The notes below the pieces were generated by a model. It made no database searches. It saw only the letters and a list, made by a program, of their open reading frames with translations, and was not told where the DNA came from. The position numbers and the translations under genes are program-made. Shown one piece after another: positions 10,722-17,218 of a stretch of 59,234 nt of DNA (position 1 is the first letter of the stretch; each line of letters begins with the position of its first letter). Source of the DNA: an uncultured Prevotella sp. (GTDB lineage: Bacteria > Bacteroidota > Bacteroidia > Bacteroidales > Bacteroidaceae); the NCBI GenBank assembly GCA_947167845.1, contig CAMVJQ010000008.1, positions 1 to 59,234 on the forward strand, written 5' to 3'.

Positions 10722-11132
10722 ATGAAAGAAGAACAGTATCTGATAGAAAAGTTAGGCAAAGAGAATCCTTTCAGGGTTCCCGACGACTACTTTGACTCGT
10801 TGACAAGTCAGGTGATGGCTCGTGTCGACGCAGAGAAGAAGCAGCCCGCCGGGCCGAAGGCACGCACCGTTTGGCTTCGCCCCGTTCTCTATGCTGCCGC
10901 CAGTGTGTGCGCCTTGTTTGTGAGTGTTGTGGCATACCATAATTATTCAGCCCAGAATCAAGGGGACAGGTCGCTTGATTCCGACGGCAAAGCCGTGAAT
11001 CAAGGGCCTGTCCCCTTGATTCTGTCAGCGGAGGGAATAAGTCAGGTGGCAGACAATTCATTCGACGATGCCCTTGACTATGCGATGGTAGACAATCAGG
11101 ATATCTATGCCTGTCTGTCGTCTGACTATTAA
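10722..11132 (+). CDS. Single-pass membrane protein, probable partner of the ECF sigma factor
   Basis: The 136-residue product has a cytoplasmic N-terminal part starting with the FRVPDDYFDSL motif common in Bacteroidota anti-sigma-like proteins, one membrane helix at about 50-67 (VLYAAASVCALFVSVVAY) and a short periplasmic tail. Position directly after the ECF sigma gene supports, but does not prove, an anti-sigma role. Residues 78-101 are encoded by a 72-bp nested inverted repeat (10953-11024), exactly 24 codons, which looks like an in-frame insertion just outside the membrane helix. The tail after it is acidic and ends DIYACLSSDY. Confidence 0.75.
   Translation: MKEEQYLIEKLGKENPFRVPDDYFDSLTSQVMARVDAEKKQPAGPKARTVWLRPVLYAAASVCALFVSVVAYHNYSAQNQGDRSLDSDGKAVNQGPVPLILSAEGISQVADNSFDDALDYAMVDNQDIYACLSSDY
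10953..11024. repeat. 72-bp nested inverted repeat (REP-like) inside a coding sequence
   Basis: Perfect 18-bp outer arms: CAGAATCAAGGGGACAGG (10953-10970) and its reverse complement (11007-11024). Inside them is a second hairpin: CTTGATTC (10974-10981) pairs with GAATCAAG (10997-11004), and ACGGC pairs with GCCGT around an AAA loop. The AATCAAG word occurs in both the outer and inner arms. The unit begins at a codon boundary and is a multiple of three. It has the form of a REP/BIME-type element; no transposase of the matching type is in the window. Confidence 0.85.
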
Positions 11133-11151
11133 TAATAAATAAGGTGTTGAA

Positions 11152-11613
11152 ATGAAAAGACTCATCATAAGTTGTCTGACTGTCCTGTTGTCGCTCGGTG
11201 CCTTTGCTACAGAACCGCAGCAGAAATTCTCTCCTGAGAAATTCCAGGCAGAGTTAGAGCAGTTTATCACTGAGGAGGCCTGTCTCACGCCGCAAGAAGC
11301 CACAAAGTTCTTCCCGCTCTATCGCGAGATGCAGAAGAAGCAGCGTGAAGTGCTTGGCCAGATGAGGGCATTGGGGAAAGTGAAGCCCACAGAAGAAGCC
11401 GAGTGCAAGAAAGCCATTCAGAAGCATGATGAACTGGACCTGGAGCAGAAAAACATCCAGCAGACATATCACAACAAGTTCTTCACCGTGTTGCCAGCCT
11501 CTAAGGTCTATGATGTCATCAAGGCCGAGGACCGTTTCCACCGTCGGATGTTCCGCAACTGGGCACAGGGCGAGGGCAAGCGGCCGCATCAGAAGAAAGA
11601 GCATCGTAAGTGA
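11152..11613 (+). CDS. Periplasmic helical protein (Spy/CpxP-like in layout)
   Basis: The 153-residue product has a signal peptide (MKRLIISCLTVLLSLGAFA) and a charged, all-helical mature part with an LTPQEATKFFPLYREMQKKQ segment. This resembles the LTxxQ-type helical periplasmic proteins that follow ECF sigma/anti-sigma pairs in Bacteroidota. The C-terminus is strongly basic (RPHQKKEHRK). A sensing or chaperone role in the envelope response controlled by the neighbouring sigma factor is inference. Its last codons form the 5' arm of a terminator hairpin. Confidence 0.7.
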   Translation: MKRLIISCLTVLLSLGAFATEPQQKFSPEKFQAELEQFITEEACLTPQEATKFFPLYREMQKKQREVLGQMRALGKVKPTEEAECKKAIQKHDELDLEQKNIQQTYHNKFFTVLPASKVYDVIKAEDRFHRRMFRNWAQGEGKRPHQKKEHRK

Positions 11614-11626
11614 GATGCTCTTTCTT
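11593..11626. terminator. Terminator hairpin overlapping the stop codon, between convergent genes
   Basis: AAGAAAGAGCATC (11593-11605) and GATGCTCTTTCTT (11614-11626) form a 13-bp perfect stem with an 8-nt loop containing the TGA stop. nth ends 4 nt beyond, on the other strand, so it can serve both genes. Confidence 0.8.
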
Positions 11627-11629
11627 CGT

Positions 11630-12280
11630 TCATTCCAGTTTCGAATTCTCCAGCAGCTTGGGGCACAAGTGCTCAAGTTCACACTTCTCGCAGTGGGGTT
11701 TACGCGAGGTGCAGACGTAGCGCCCGTGCAGCAACAGCCAGTGGTGCGCGTTAGGTATGTCTTCCTCTGGTATATGCCTGACCAGAGCCTGCTCCACCTT
11801 ATAGGGTGTATTGTCACGTTTCGATACAAGTCCCAGCCGATGAGCCACGCGATAGACGTGAGTGTCGACAGCCAGTGTCGATTTGCCGAAAGCCACGCTC
11901 TGTATCACGTTAGCCGTTTTCCTTCCCACCCCTGGCAGATCCAGCAGCAGATTCATGTCTGAAGGCACCTCGCCGCCATGCCGTTCCGTAAGTGTGCGGG
12001 CCATCTCTACCAGATGCCTGGCCTTGGCGTTAGGGTAGGAGACACTGCTGATATATTCGAGCACGTCTTCCACTTCTGCAACAGCCATCGACTGTGCGTT
12101 AGGATAATGGCGGAACAGTTCGGACGTCACCTGATTGACCCGCTTGTCCGTGCACTGTGCACTCAGTATCACGGCAACCAGCAACTGGAACGTGCTCCCG
12201 AACTCCAGTTCCGTATTCACGTTTGGCATCTGCTCCCTGAAGTGGCTAAGTATCTTCTCGTATCGTTCTTCTTTTTTCAT
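11630..12280 (-). CDS. nth: Endonuclease III (DNA glycosylase/AP lyase)
   Basis: Endonuclease III removes oxidised pyrimidines in base excision repair and cleaves the abasic site. The helix-hairpin-helix LPGVGRKTANVI is at 115-126 with catalytic Lys121; the catalytic Asp is Asp139 in AVDTHVYR. The C-terminal 4Fe-4S cluster loop is intact: Cys190, Cys197, Cys200 and Cys206 (C-x6-C-x2-C-x5-C). Length 216 is typical. A promoter box lies 65 nt upstream. Confidence 0.97.
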   Translation of the reverse strand: MKKEERYEKILSHFREQMPNVNTELEFGSTFQLLVAVILSAQCTDKRVNQVTSELFRHYPNAQSMAVAEVEDVLEYISSVSYPNAKARHLVEMARTLTERHGGEVPSDMNLLLDLPGVGRKTANVIQSVAFGKSTLAVDTHVYRVAHRLGLVSKRDNTPYKVEQALVRHIPEEDIPNAHHWLLLHGRYVCTSRKPHCEKCELEHLCPKLLENSKLE

Positions 12281-12344
12281 TTTCTCCTTTTACTTTTTTC
12301 CCTTTTTCCTTTTTACATTTTTACATTTTGATCGAATCCTGCTG

Positions 12345-12352
12345 CAAAGATA
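12345..12352 (-). promoter_or_regulatory. -7 box of nth
   Basis: The minus strand reads TATCTTTG, about 65 nt before the ATG at 12280. A second minus-strand TATCTTTG occurs at 12463-12456 with no gene directly downstream. Confidence 0.65.
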
Positions 12353-12539
12353 GTGCATTCTTCCCAAACGGCCAAATTTTTTAGTGCTCCTCAGATATGT
12401 TTTAGTTATTCGTGTGCTTGTGTTCGGAAATCTTTTTGTTCCTAGCATGACAGTACAAAGATACAATTCGTACAGCACCGAATGCTTTGGTTTGTACAGG
12501 CTCTTATCAAGCAGAAAATTGCTTTAGCGGTCGAGACAG
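12353..12539. other. Gene-free stretch at the left edge of the accessory island
   Basis: No convincing coding sequence is seen between the nth promoter and the DUF4846 relic. A promoter-like TATCTTTG on the minus strand at 12463-12456 faces nth. Confidence 0.5.
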
Positions 12540-12780
12540 ATAGGGAAAATAACTGACTATCTGCGAAACCTACCGCTGAAAGGACGTGGATTGAAAGTGC
12601 AGCTGTATGCAGGTGGTGATGGCAGATTTCAGTCACTCAACCATGCCGTAGTAGATATGCCTCTACTATCGAATGCAGAGCAGTGTGCTGATGTTTGCAT
12701 GAGGTTGAGGGCAGAATACCTGTTTAACACTGGGCAATATGGCCGCATCCGATTTCAGAATGTAAACGGGATATCCTTGG
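12540..12780 (+). pseudogene. Fragment of a DUF4846 domain protein
   Basis: The frame is open from 12528 (TAG at 12525-12527) and reads TDYLRNLPLKGRGLKVQLY, then AVVDMPLLSNAEQCADVC, then MRLRAEYLF, then GRIRFQNVNG. This fits the core of DUF4846, a Bacteroidota family of unknown function that I recognise by its LPLK, QCADxxxRLRAEYL and IRF words. Normal members are over 200 residues with a signal peptide; here both ends are missing. The homology appears to end near 12770, where the frame runs into the antisense end of an HTH-gene relic. The fragment therefore looks like a fossil at an island junction. Confidence 0.6.
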
Positions 12781-13083
12781 AACCCTTCTTCGAGCCTTTG
12801 CGTGAGAATTCGGAGAGCGAGCCACATTTCGAGTTGTAGTTCTTCAGCATGCCGTCCACGACGATGTTGCCTCCGATGAAGTCCTTAACCCTGTTTCTCA
12901 TGAATTCGCAGATACGTGAGTATCCCTGCCCCAGTTCCATAAGGAGGCATCCTTTGTACCAATCCATACCTCATCATCAGGTGTGCTATTCTTCGCAGAT
13001 GTGTTGAGCATGTGTTGCTCGATTCTTTTGATGCTGGCAACCAGATTCTGGTATGCCTCGCTTTCCATTGTGATAATTTCCAT
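12755..13083 (-). pseudogene. Frameshifted small HTH-protein gene
   Basis: The ATG at 13083 begins MEIITMESEAYQNLVASIKR, the N-terminal pattern of the small HTH proteins of Bacteroidota mobile elements, and compares with MIEVITIERRAFEQMLEDMQ in the intact gene at 13303. It reads as far as DDEVWI and then ends in a stop at 12898-12900 without a helix-turn-helix domain. A second open frame continues on the same strand to 12755 (EFMRNRVKDFIGGNIVVDGM). That second part has no HTH motif that I can recognise, so this is either a frameshift or a fusion of two relics. Confidence 0.45.
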
Positions 13084-13197
13084 AAATTACTATGTCGTTT
13101 TATTCGTTTTGTCCTTTTGACGCTGCAAAATTATCCCAAGAAAACAACATGGAAGTTCAACTGTGTACAACGTGAAGAAAATATTTTTTGAAATTGG

Positions 13198-13233
13198 CAC
13201 TCCTGGCTCCCTTCGGAGTGTCAAAAGGAGCCA
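13198..13233. repeat. Two overlapping, mutually exclusive hairpins
   Basis: CACTCC (13198-13203) pairs with GGAGTG (13215-13220), while TGGCTCC (13204-13210) pairs with GGAGCCA (13227-13233). The two stems interlock, so only one can form or the region forms a pseudoknot. It lies 38 nt upstream of the promoter of the HTH gene at 13303. Confidence 0.5.
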
Positions 13234-13270
13234 CAAAACGGGTAAAACGCTGTTCCAACATGATTCTTCC

Positions 13271-13278
13271 TAACTTTG
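13271..13278 (+). promoter_or_regulatory. -7 box of the HTH gene at 13303
   Basis: TAACTTTG, 24 nt before the ATG. Confidence 0.7.
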
Positions 13279-13302
13279 CATTCGGTTTAAACAAGACATA
13301 AT

Positions 13303-13596
13303 ATGATAGAGGTAATAACAATCGAAAGAAGAGCGTTTGAGCAGATGCTTGAGGATATGCAACTGCTCACAGCGAGAGTTGAGACACTTTCGCGAAAATG
13401 CCAGGACAGGAAACTGTCTAAATGGATAACTAATGAAGACGTATGTGAACTGTTGCGCATCAGTCCCCGTTCCCTTCAGGAACTGCGCTATAAGCACAAA
13501 ATAGCCTATACGCAGATTGGCCGTAAGTTCTATTACCGTCCAGAAGAAGTTGAGTTGGTACAGCATCAGTCTGGTACATATACAAATAATGTGTAA
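13303..13596 (+). CDS. Small helix-turn-helix DNA-binding protein
   Basis: The 97-residue protein has an N-terminal helix (RAFEQMLEDMQLLTARVETL) that may dimerise and a MerR/excisionase-like HTH at about 45-90 (ITNEDVCELLRISPRSLQELR, then the wing KIAYTQIGRKFYYRPEEV). This family is typical of Bacteroidota integrative elements, where members sit next to integrases and act as excisionase or regulator. It precedes a second HTH gene by 19 nt and the restriction operon by about 450 nt. Its targets are unknown. Confidence 0.8.
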   Translation: MIEVITIERRAFEQMLEDMQLLTARVETLSRKCQDRKLSKWITNEDVCELLRISPRSLQELRYKHKIAYTQIGRKFYYRPEEVELVQHQSGTYTNNV

Positions 13597-13615
13597 TCCT
13601 ACAATAAATACGAAA

Positions 13616-13942
13616 ATGGAACAAGAAAAATACGAGAATGTACTCATCCTGCGTGACGAGATTATCAGCAGGGCGATAGCCACCATGCAGAAAGCAAGCA
13701 GGAAGGCGGAACGCCTGTGTGAAGATTATCGTCCACTGCTAAATGGTGAACGGCTTTTGACCGATGCTGAGTTGTCGGACTTCCTGAAGGTTAGCCGAAG
13801 AACCTTACAGGAGTACCGCAATGACGGTATTCTGCCTTATATTGAGATGAAGGGCAAGTGTGTCTATAAAGAATCTGATATAGAGAAGGTCTTGAAGACA
13901 AACGAGCATAGGGCAGCAAAAAGAATGGGCAATACCCTGTAA
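13616..13942 (+). CDS. Second small helix-turn-helix DNA-binding protein
   Basis: The 108-residue product has an N-terminal helical region rich in charged residues and an HTH domain at about 45-95 (LTDAELSDFLKVSRRTLQEYRN, then LPYIEMKGKCVYKESDIEKVL). It shares architecture with the preceding gene but little exact sequence. The ATG at 13616 was chosen because the reading upstream of it overlaps the first HTH gene in another frame. The two probably form one transcript from the promoter at 13271. Confidence 0.8.
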   Translation: MEQEKYENVLILRDEIISRAIATMQKASRKAERLCEDYRPLLNGERLLTDAELSDFLKVSRRTLQEYRNDGILPYIEMKGKCVYKESDIEKVLKTNEHRAAKRMGNTL

Positions 13943-14010
13943 TCTCCTTCTATTTTCTTTAAAAACATTAAATCCTGTACCTAATATTTGGCATTTTGGA
14001 CAAAAAACAC

Positions 14011-14018
14011 TAAATTTG
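14011..14018 (+). promoter_or_regulatory. Promoter of the XRE-hsdM operon
   Basis: TAAATTTG with TTTG at 13987-13990 and a 20-nt spacer; the XRE start codon is 27 nt downstream. Confidence 0.8.
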
Positions 14019-14044
14019 CGTTCAAACCAAACATGTTTGATTAA

Positions 14045-14257
14045 ATGAGGGATTTAAATCGCTTAAAAGTTGTCCTGGTAGAGAAGAAGAGGACAAGTAG
14101 ATGGCTGGCAGAGCAGTTGGGTAAGAACACCTCGACTGTGAGTAAGTGGTGTACCAACTCTGCACAGCCCGATCTCCAAACGCTTGACAAGATTGCCGAC
14201 CTGCTGGATTGTGATACCCGTACGTTATTAACCAGTAAGACTGAGAGCAATGATTAA
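14045..14257 (+). CDS. XRE-family regulator of the type I restriction-modification operon
   Basis: The 70-residue protein is essentially one HTH_XRE domain: a recognition region TSRWLAEQLGKNTSTVSKWCTN and the following helices LQTLDKIADLLDCDTRTLL. It starts 27 nt after a good promoter and overlaps hsdM by 8 nt, so both are translated from the same message. Small XRE proteins in this position can act as controller (C) proteins that delay or limit restriction; that role here is inferred from position and size only. Confidence 0.85.
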   Translation: MRDLNRLKVVLVEKKRTSRWLAEQLGKNTSTVSKWCTNSAQPDLQTLDKIADLLDCDTRTLLTSKTESND

Positions 14258-16058
14258 CATAAGAAAATTGGAGGCAGAACTATGGGAGTCGGCAGACTTG
14301 CTGCGTCAGGGCAGCAAACTGACAAGTAGCCAATACTGTATGCCAGTACTGGCTCTGCTTTTCCTGCGCTATGCCTATAGCCGCTATAAGATGGTAGAGG
14401 CAGAGATTTTGCAGAGCCGTCCGATGCGTGGAGGACGTGTGATGCCCGTAGAGCCAAGTGACTTTGCGGCAAAGAGTGCGCTCTATCTGCCAAAGGAAGC
14501 ACAGTATGACTATCTGGTGAACCTGCCCGACAATATCATTTCGGCAGGACTGAAGACCAAGGACGGCAACGACATCAATTCATTGGGCGAGGCTGTCAAC
14601 AATGCCATGCAGTTGGTGGAAGACCAGAGCGAACAACTTACGGGTGTGCTGCCTAAGACCTATACCAGTTTTGCTGATGACTTGCTGCGCGAACTGCTCC
14701 GTATCTTCAACAACAAGACAATCGACGAGGTGGGTGGCGATGTCATCGGACGTATCTATGAGTATTTCCTATCCAAGTTTGCCAAGGCAGTAGCCAGTGA
14801 CGATGGTGTGTTCTTCACGCCAAAGTCGTTAGTGAAAATGCTGGTGAACGTGCTGGAACCCAAGCAGGGTGTGATGCTTGATCCTGCCTGCGGAAGTGGC
14901 GGCATGTTTGTGCAGACGGGCGACTTCGTGAATCAGGCAGGGCTTAACGCTAATACCACGATGACCTTCTACGGACAGGAGAAGGTGGAGTATAACGCCC
15001 AACTCTGTCTGATGAATATGGCTGTTCACGGTCTGAACGGACGCATTATCTCTGGCGATGAAGCCAACTCGTTCTATCACGATGCCCACAACCTTGCTGG
15101 CAAGTGCGACTATGTGATGGCCAATCCACCTTTCAATGTGGATAAGGTGAAAGCTGATTCTGCTTCTGCTGCCGGGCGTTTGCCTTTCGGACTCCCAGGT
15201 GTCAATGCCAAAACAAAGGAGGTTGGCAATGCCAACTATCTTTGGATAAGTTATTTCTATGCCTATCTGAACGATTACGGACGGGCTGGCTTTGTGATGG
15301 CCAGTTCGGCAACAGACAGTGCCAACAAGGACAGGTACATCCGTGAGAAGTTAGTCCGAACTGGCGATGTAGATGTAATGGTCAGTGTGGGAAACAATTT
15401 CTTCTATACCCTCTCACTGCCCTGTTCGCTGTGGTTCTTCGACAGAAACAAGCATGCAGACATCCGTGACAAGGTACTCTTCATCGATGCCCGTAACTAC
15501 TATACCGTCGTTGACCGTACTCTGAATGAGTGGACGGAATGGCAACTACGCAACCTGCAGGCCATCGTCCATTTGTATCGTGGAGAGACAGATAAGTATC
15601 GCTCTCTCATTGCAGATTACGACAAGGCATTGAACGGTCAGACCGTAGCCACTGCTGAAGAAGCCCTTCAGAAACAGAAGGCGGAAGCCAAGCAACTGAT
15701 AGCCGAGGCAATACGAAAGGACAAGAAGCGCATAGAGGCTGAGCAGAACGCACTAACGACAGAACTGGAGGATACGCTCGAAACCGCACGTCAGCGTGAA
15801 TGGCTTGTGTCGAAGTTTGGCGAAGAAGGAAATTACCAAGACATCTTGGGGCTTTGCAAGATGGCCACTATACAGGAGATTGAAGAGAAGAACTACTCAC
15901 TGACTCCTGGTGCCTATGTTGGTGTGGCTGAGCAGGAAGATGATGGTGTGGATTTCCATGAGCGCATAAACGAGATTCATGCGGAGTTGGCGAAACTAAA
16001 CAAGGAGGCTAACACACTGATGGATGAAATACAAAAAGCATGGGAGGAACTGAAATGA
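14250..16058 (+). CDS. hsdM: Type I restriction-modification methyltransferase subunit
   Basis: HsdM methylates adenine in the target and forms the M2S core of the complex. The 602-residue protein has the HsdM N-terminal helical domain (KLTSSQYCMPVLALLFLRYA), the SAM-binding motif I DPACGSGGMF near residue 211 and the catalytic motif IV NPPFN near residue 291, diagnostic of N6-adenine methylation. A long charged helical segment follows at about 470-520, and the C-terminal helices that contact HsdS come last. The overlap with the XRE gene and the 4-nt overlap with the next gene make a tight operon. Confidence 0.97.
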   Translation: MINIRKLEAELWESADLLRQGSKLTSSQYCMPVLALLFLRYAYSRYKMVEAEILQSRPMRGGRVMPVEPSDFAAKSALYLPKEAQYDYLVNLPDNIISAGLKTKDGNDINSLGEAVNNAMQLVEDQSEQLTGVLPKTYTSFADDLLRELLRIFNNKTIDEVGGDVIGRIYEYFLSKFAKAVASDDGVFFTPKSLVKMLVNVLEPKQGVMLDPACGSGGMFVQTGDFVNQAGLNANTTMTFYGQEKVEYNAQLCLMNMAVHGLNGRIISGDEANSFYHDAHNLAGKCDYVMANPPFNVDKVKADSASAAGRLPFGLPGVNAKTKEVGNANYLWISYFYAYLNDYGRAGFVMASSATDSANKDRYIREKLVRTGDVDVMVSVGNNFFYTLSLPCSLWFFDRNKHADIRDKVLFIDARNYYTVVDRTLNEWTEWQLRNLQAIVHLYRGETDKYRSLIADYDKALNGQTVATAEEALQKQKAEAKQLIAEAIRKDKKRIEAEQNALTTELEDTLETARQREWLVSKFGEEGNYQDILGLCKMATIQEIEEKNYSLTPGAYVGVAEQEDDGVDFHERINEIHAELAKLNKEANTLMDEIQKAWEELK

Positions 16059-17218
16059 ACGAACCTAAATTTATATATCGAGATGGGATGTTGGCAGACA
16101 ACGGCTATGTGCAGTGGTTGAAAGATTTGAAAGCACGTTACAGACAATGTCAAGCAAAAGCTGCAGTCAAGGTTAACACTGCGATGCTGGAGTTCTACTG
16201 GAGCTTGGGGCGTGACATCATCCAGAAGAAAGCAGAAAGTAAATGGGGCAGCGGATTCTTCAATCAGCTAAGCCTTGACATGAGAGCAATGTTCCCAAAT
16301 GAAAAAGGGTTCTCTGTGACTAATCTCAAATATATGAAGCGGTGGTATCTCTTTTATTTTGAGAAGGTTATAAATAGACAACCGCCAGTTGGCCAAATTG
16401 GTCACCAAGCTGGTGACGAAATTCGTCAGCAGCCTGCTGACGAAATACAAAACCAGATTCAGGCAATTCGTCACCAGGCTGGTGACGAATTTGAAATGCC
16501 ACCCCAATTTGGTATTGTTCCATGGAAACATCATGTGTATATCTTCACCAAGAGCCAGTCGCTTGAGGAAGCACTTTTCTATATAAACAAAGTTGCATCC
16601 GAAGGATGGAGCCGTCTCTATTTGGAGCAACAGGTAGATGAGCAACTATACCAAGTTCAAGGTGCTGCCATTACTAATTTCGAGAGCACCCTACCATCGC
16701 CACAAAGCAAGTTGGTACAAGAGATACTGAAGGATCCGTATAACCTCAGTTTCCTCACGATGAAAGCCAAGTATGATGAACATGAGTTGGAAGAAGCACT
16801 TGTAGCCAATGTCACACAATTCCTACTGGAGTTAGGCAAAGGCTTCTCATACGTAGGTCGCCAAATGGAGTTACAGATGCCTGGCGGGCAGACATTTTTC
16901 CCTGATTTGGTGTTCTATTTTATACCCCAGCACCGATACATAATTATTGAGCTCAAGGCCGTAAAGTACATTCCAGAGTTTGCAGGCAAGCTCAATTTCT
17001 ATGTCACTGCGGCAGACGAGCTGCTACGTGGTGAAGGCGACAATCCCTCCGTTGGCCTGATTATCTGCAAGTCAAAGGACAAGACTGTCGTTGAATGGTC
17101 GCTGAAAGACATCAACAAACCGTTAGGCGTAGCCACATATCAACTGCAAGAGGTGGTTGACCGCACTGTGGCAGAATTGGAACTAAAGAAAAAGCAGAAG
17201 ACGGAGGAAGAAGAATGA
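16055..17218 (+). CDS. DUF1016 (YhcG-type) PDDEXK nuclease-domain protein
   Basis: The 387-residue protein has the DUF1016 N-terminal domain (about 20-100; NTAMLEFYWSLGRDIIQ, then GFSVTNLKYMKRWY) and a C-terminal PDDEXK nuclease-like domain at about 240-360 (GRQMELQ, then FFPDLVFY with the metal-binding Asp, then YIIIELKAVKY with the E-x-K). Such proteins are often found inside type I restriction loci; their exact function is not settled. The ATG at 16055 overlaps the hsdM stop (ATGA) with GGAGG 8 nt upstream. The linker between the domains (HQAGDE/RQQPADE words) is encoded by three successive DNA palindromes. Confidence 0.88.
   Translation: MNEPKFIYRDGMLADNGYVQWLKDLKARYRQCQAKAAVKVNTAMLEFYWSLGRDIIQKKAESKWGSGFFNQLSLDMRAMFPNEKGFSVTNLKYMKRWYLFYFEKVINRQPPVGQIGHQAGDEIRQQPADEIQNQIQAIRHQAGDEFEMPPQFGIVPWKHHVYIFTKSQSLEEALFYINKVASEGWSRLYLEQQVDEQLYQVQGAAITNFESTLPSPQSKLVQEILKDPYNLSFLTMKAKYDEHELEEALVANVTQFLLELGKGFSYVGRQMELQMPGGQTFFPDLVFYFIPQHRYIIIELKAVKYIPEFAGKLNFYVTAADELLRGEGDNPSVGLIICKSKDKTVVEWSLKDINKPLGVATYQLQEVVDRTVAELELKKKQKTEEEE
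16401..16491. repeat. Three related palindromes inside the DUF1016 gene
   Basis: GTCACCA/TGGTGAC (16401-16417, loop AGC), TTCGTCAGCA/TGCTGACGAA (16422-16444, loop GCC) and AATTCGTCACCA/TGGTGACGAATT (16465-16491, loop GGC). The stems are 7, 10 and 12 bp, all perfect, and each has a 3-nt loop. Confidence 0.85.

Noticed and set aside
12591..12839. A complete small gene with a TTG start
   Set aside because: The frame is already open upstream of the TTG and matches only an internal part of DUF4846, so it was treated as a fragment.
16401..16491. A CRISPR array, because of the repeated palindromes
   Set aside because: Only three unequal repeats, no constant spacer length, inside a coding sequence and no cas genes in the window.
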